Positions 4,418 through 5,717 of a DNA stretch of 5,717 nt are shown in pieces (within the stretch, counting starts at the first letter, position 1; every line of letters begins with the position of its first letter). Source of the DNA: Bacillota bacterium (GTDB lineage: Bacteria > Bacillota > Clostridia > Peptostreptococcales > Anaerovoracaceae). Location: the NCBI GenBank assembly GCA_017534025.1, contig JAFWDF010000079.1, forward strand, positions 1 through 5,717. Direction: 5' to 3'. The notes beneath the pieces are model-generated. The model was not told where the DNA came from. It was given only the letters and a program-made list of their open reading frames with translations, and ran no database searches. The position numbers were made by a program, and so were the translations under genes.

Positions 4418-5717
4418 TGATTTTGACTTCATCAAAAATGCATTTGATAATGACGGCATCACGGCTCCGGACAGTCTGTCCGAAGAACGGATCCGGGATG
4501 TTCTGCCGGACGCGCAAACCGGTGAAGAAAAGATCCGCGAAACTTTGCCGGAAGATCCGTCGTCCGGAGTCCTGGCCGAAGCAACGCCGGATAATGCTGC
4601 AGTAAAACCTGTCAGAAAGAAAACCTATAAAGCAGTTCGGAATCTGGCTGCCCTGGCGGCCTGCCTGATCCTGGCGGTCCTGCTGGTGCCGAATGCCGCC
4701 GGCCTGTTCGGAGGCAGCGGAACGCAGGGAAGCCGGAGCACCGCGGAAATTCCGGCCGTCAGCGACGCCGCAGCCGCAGACCTCTCCGTATTTCACAGTT
4801 ACGGTGAAATCAAAAAGCAATTGAAAAAGCTGCAGAATGAGAGCGGCTTCGGATGGGCCAGCAGTAAATCCGATGGTTTGATGATCACGGAAGAAACTAC
4901 GGCCAATATGGAAGACTCGGCCATGCTTGCAGCTGCAGCGGACACCGGGTCCGCCAAAGCCGAGCTGGCCTCAGACGCGGAAGGGCATTCCGAAACCTAT
5001 CTGCAGGTGGCCGGCGTGGACGAGGCCGATATTGTCAAAACAGACGGCAAATACATTTATTATGTAAACCAGAATGCAGAAGTCATTATACTGTCCGTGG
5101 AAAACGGAGAAACGCAGAAAGTCGCGACCATCGGAAACGGGGATGTCGAAAATTACATTCATGACATTTATCTCAAAGATAATACATTAATCACTGTGGG
5201 CGTCGTTTATGAAGGGGAAGAAAACAGCTCTTCGATCGTTACCTACGATATCAGCGATCCGTCCGCGCCGAAGGTCATTAACACTTTCAAACAGAGCGGC
5301 GAGATCATTTCCAGCAGGATGAACGGCAATTATGTATACCTGGTGACCAATGAATATATTTACGATCAGGACCGGGTCGTGCCGATGGCCGGCAGGGACG
5401 ACGGCTACGCGGAGCTGAATCCGGGAGACATCTGCTGTGTACCGGATCCGAAAATGCCTTCCTACGTGATTCTGAGTGCGGTGGATGTCAGCAGCGGAAA
5501 GGCGGAAACCGAAAAGAAGAAACTTGACAGTGATTCGAATGAATCTGCGGACGGATCCGCCTGCCGGACGATCGCAATTTTCGGCGCATCGAATACGATT
5601 TACTGTAATCAGAATAATCTTTATACGGCTGTGACGGAATATTCTTCCGACTACAGCAGCACCGGGACCCGCATCATAAGGGCCGGTCTGGACGGACTGA
5701 AGATCCGGTTTGAAGCC
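4410..5717 (+). CDS. Membrane-anchored beta-propeller protein, probable anti-sigma factor (3' end outside window)
   Basis: 436 codons are open to the window end, with no stop. ATG 4410 follows GGAGG (4396-4400) by nine bases and overlaps the sigma stop. Residues 1-76 are acidic and cytoplasmic and carry two related segments, EERIRDVLPD (25-34) and EEKIRETLPE (39-48). A basic stretch (KPVRKKTYKAVR, 66-77) precedes one membrane span (about 78-94), giving N-in, C-out. Residues 95-190 are an Ala/Ser-rich, probably disordered linker. From about 195 the extracytoplasmic part begins with VAGVDEADIVKTDGKYIYY (200-218), the hallmark of the PF09826 beta-propeller family, and YDISDPSAPK (279-288) is a blade-type motif. 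Such proteins are usually 600-700 residues, so some 200 or more are missing here. Gene overlap, topology and a short cytoplasmic tail support a sigma-binding anti-sigma factor with an outside sensor; direct sigma binding is inference. Confidence 0.88.
   Translation, partial: MNNDFDFIKNAFDNDGITAPDSLSEERIRDVLPDAQTGEEKIRETLPEDPSSGVLAEATPDNAAVKPVRKKTYKAVRNLAALAACLILAVLLVPNAAGLFGGSGTQGSRSTAEIPAVSDAAAADLSVFHSYGEIKKQLKKLQNESGFGWASSKSDGLMITEETTANMEDSAMLAAAADTGSAKAELASDAEGHSETYLQVAGVDEADIVKTDGKYIYYVNQNAEVIILSVENGETQKVATIGNGDVENYIHDIYLKDNTLITVGVVYEGEENSSSIVTYDISDPSAPKVINTFKQSGEIISSRMNGNYVYLVTNEYIYDQDRVVPMAGRDDGYAELNPGDICCVPDPKMPSYVILSAVDVSSGKAETEKKKLDSDSNESADGSACRTIAIFGASNTIYCNQNNLYTAVTEYSSDYSSTGTRIIRAGLDGLKIRFEA

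Noticed and set aside
4182..4820. 212-codon - strand open frame opposite the sigma/propeller junction
   Set aside because: Crosses two well-supported overlapping genes; composition typical of an antisense frame.

Overview
The window looks like ordinary chromosomal DNA of a moderately GC-rich anaerobic member of the Bacillota, probably a gut Clostridia/Lachnospiraceae-like organism. This rests on strong AGGAGG-type ribosome sites, a clostridial set of gene families (Flavodoxin_4-like flavodoxin, BCP peroxiredoxin with an SGCS active site, family 6 DNA-deoxyinosine glycosylase, DUF4298, an ECF-like sigma factor paired with a membrane-anchored beta-propeller protein), and short intergenic gaps. 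No mobile element, phage gene, tRNA, rRNA or CRISPR array is visible. Organism placement is inference.

Left block (1-1867, + strand) is a small redox group: the 3' end of a flavodoxin-fold NAD(P)H/FMN oxidoreductase, a BCP-type thiol peroxidase, a short flavodoxin that lacks the usual C-terminal strand and helix, and an HD-domain phosphohydrolase-like gene starting within 10 bases of the flavodoxin stop. A weak terminator hairpin and a long two-way terminator (1874-1985) close the block.

Middle block (1997-3081, - strand) holds a PaaI-type hotdog thioesterase and, upstream of it, a DNA-deoxyinosine glycosylase. They converge on the two-way terminator.

The divergent spacer (3082-3392) is the most unusual non-coding part. 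It holds two tandem arrays, one of 43-bp units and one of 32-bp units, separated by an extended -10 promoter that points at the DUF4298 gene. The two units differ, but both carry CATTAAC and GCACAG in the same order, and the 32-bp unit contains a small perfect hairpin. A TTTCATTAAC copy also overlaps the start region of the thioesterase gene.

Right block (3393-5717, + strand) holds the DUF4298 gene, then an ECF-like sigma factor with a plausible ECF-type promoter of its own. Overlapping the sigma stop is a gene with a short cytoplasmic N-terminus, one membrane span and an extracytoplasmic beta-propeller domain (PF09826-like). It runs off the window end and is the natural anti-sigma partner and sensor.
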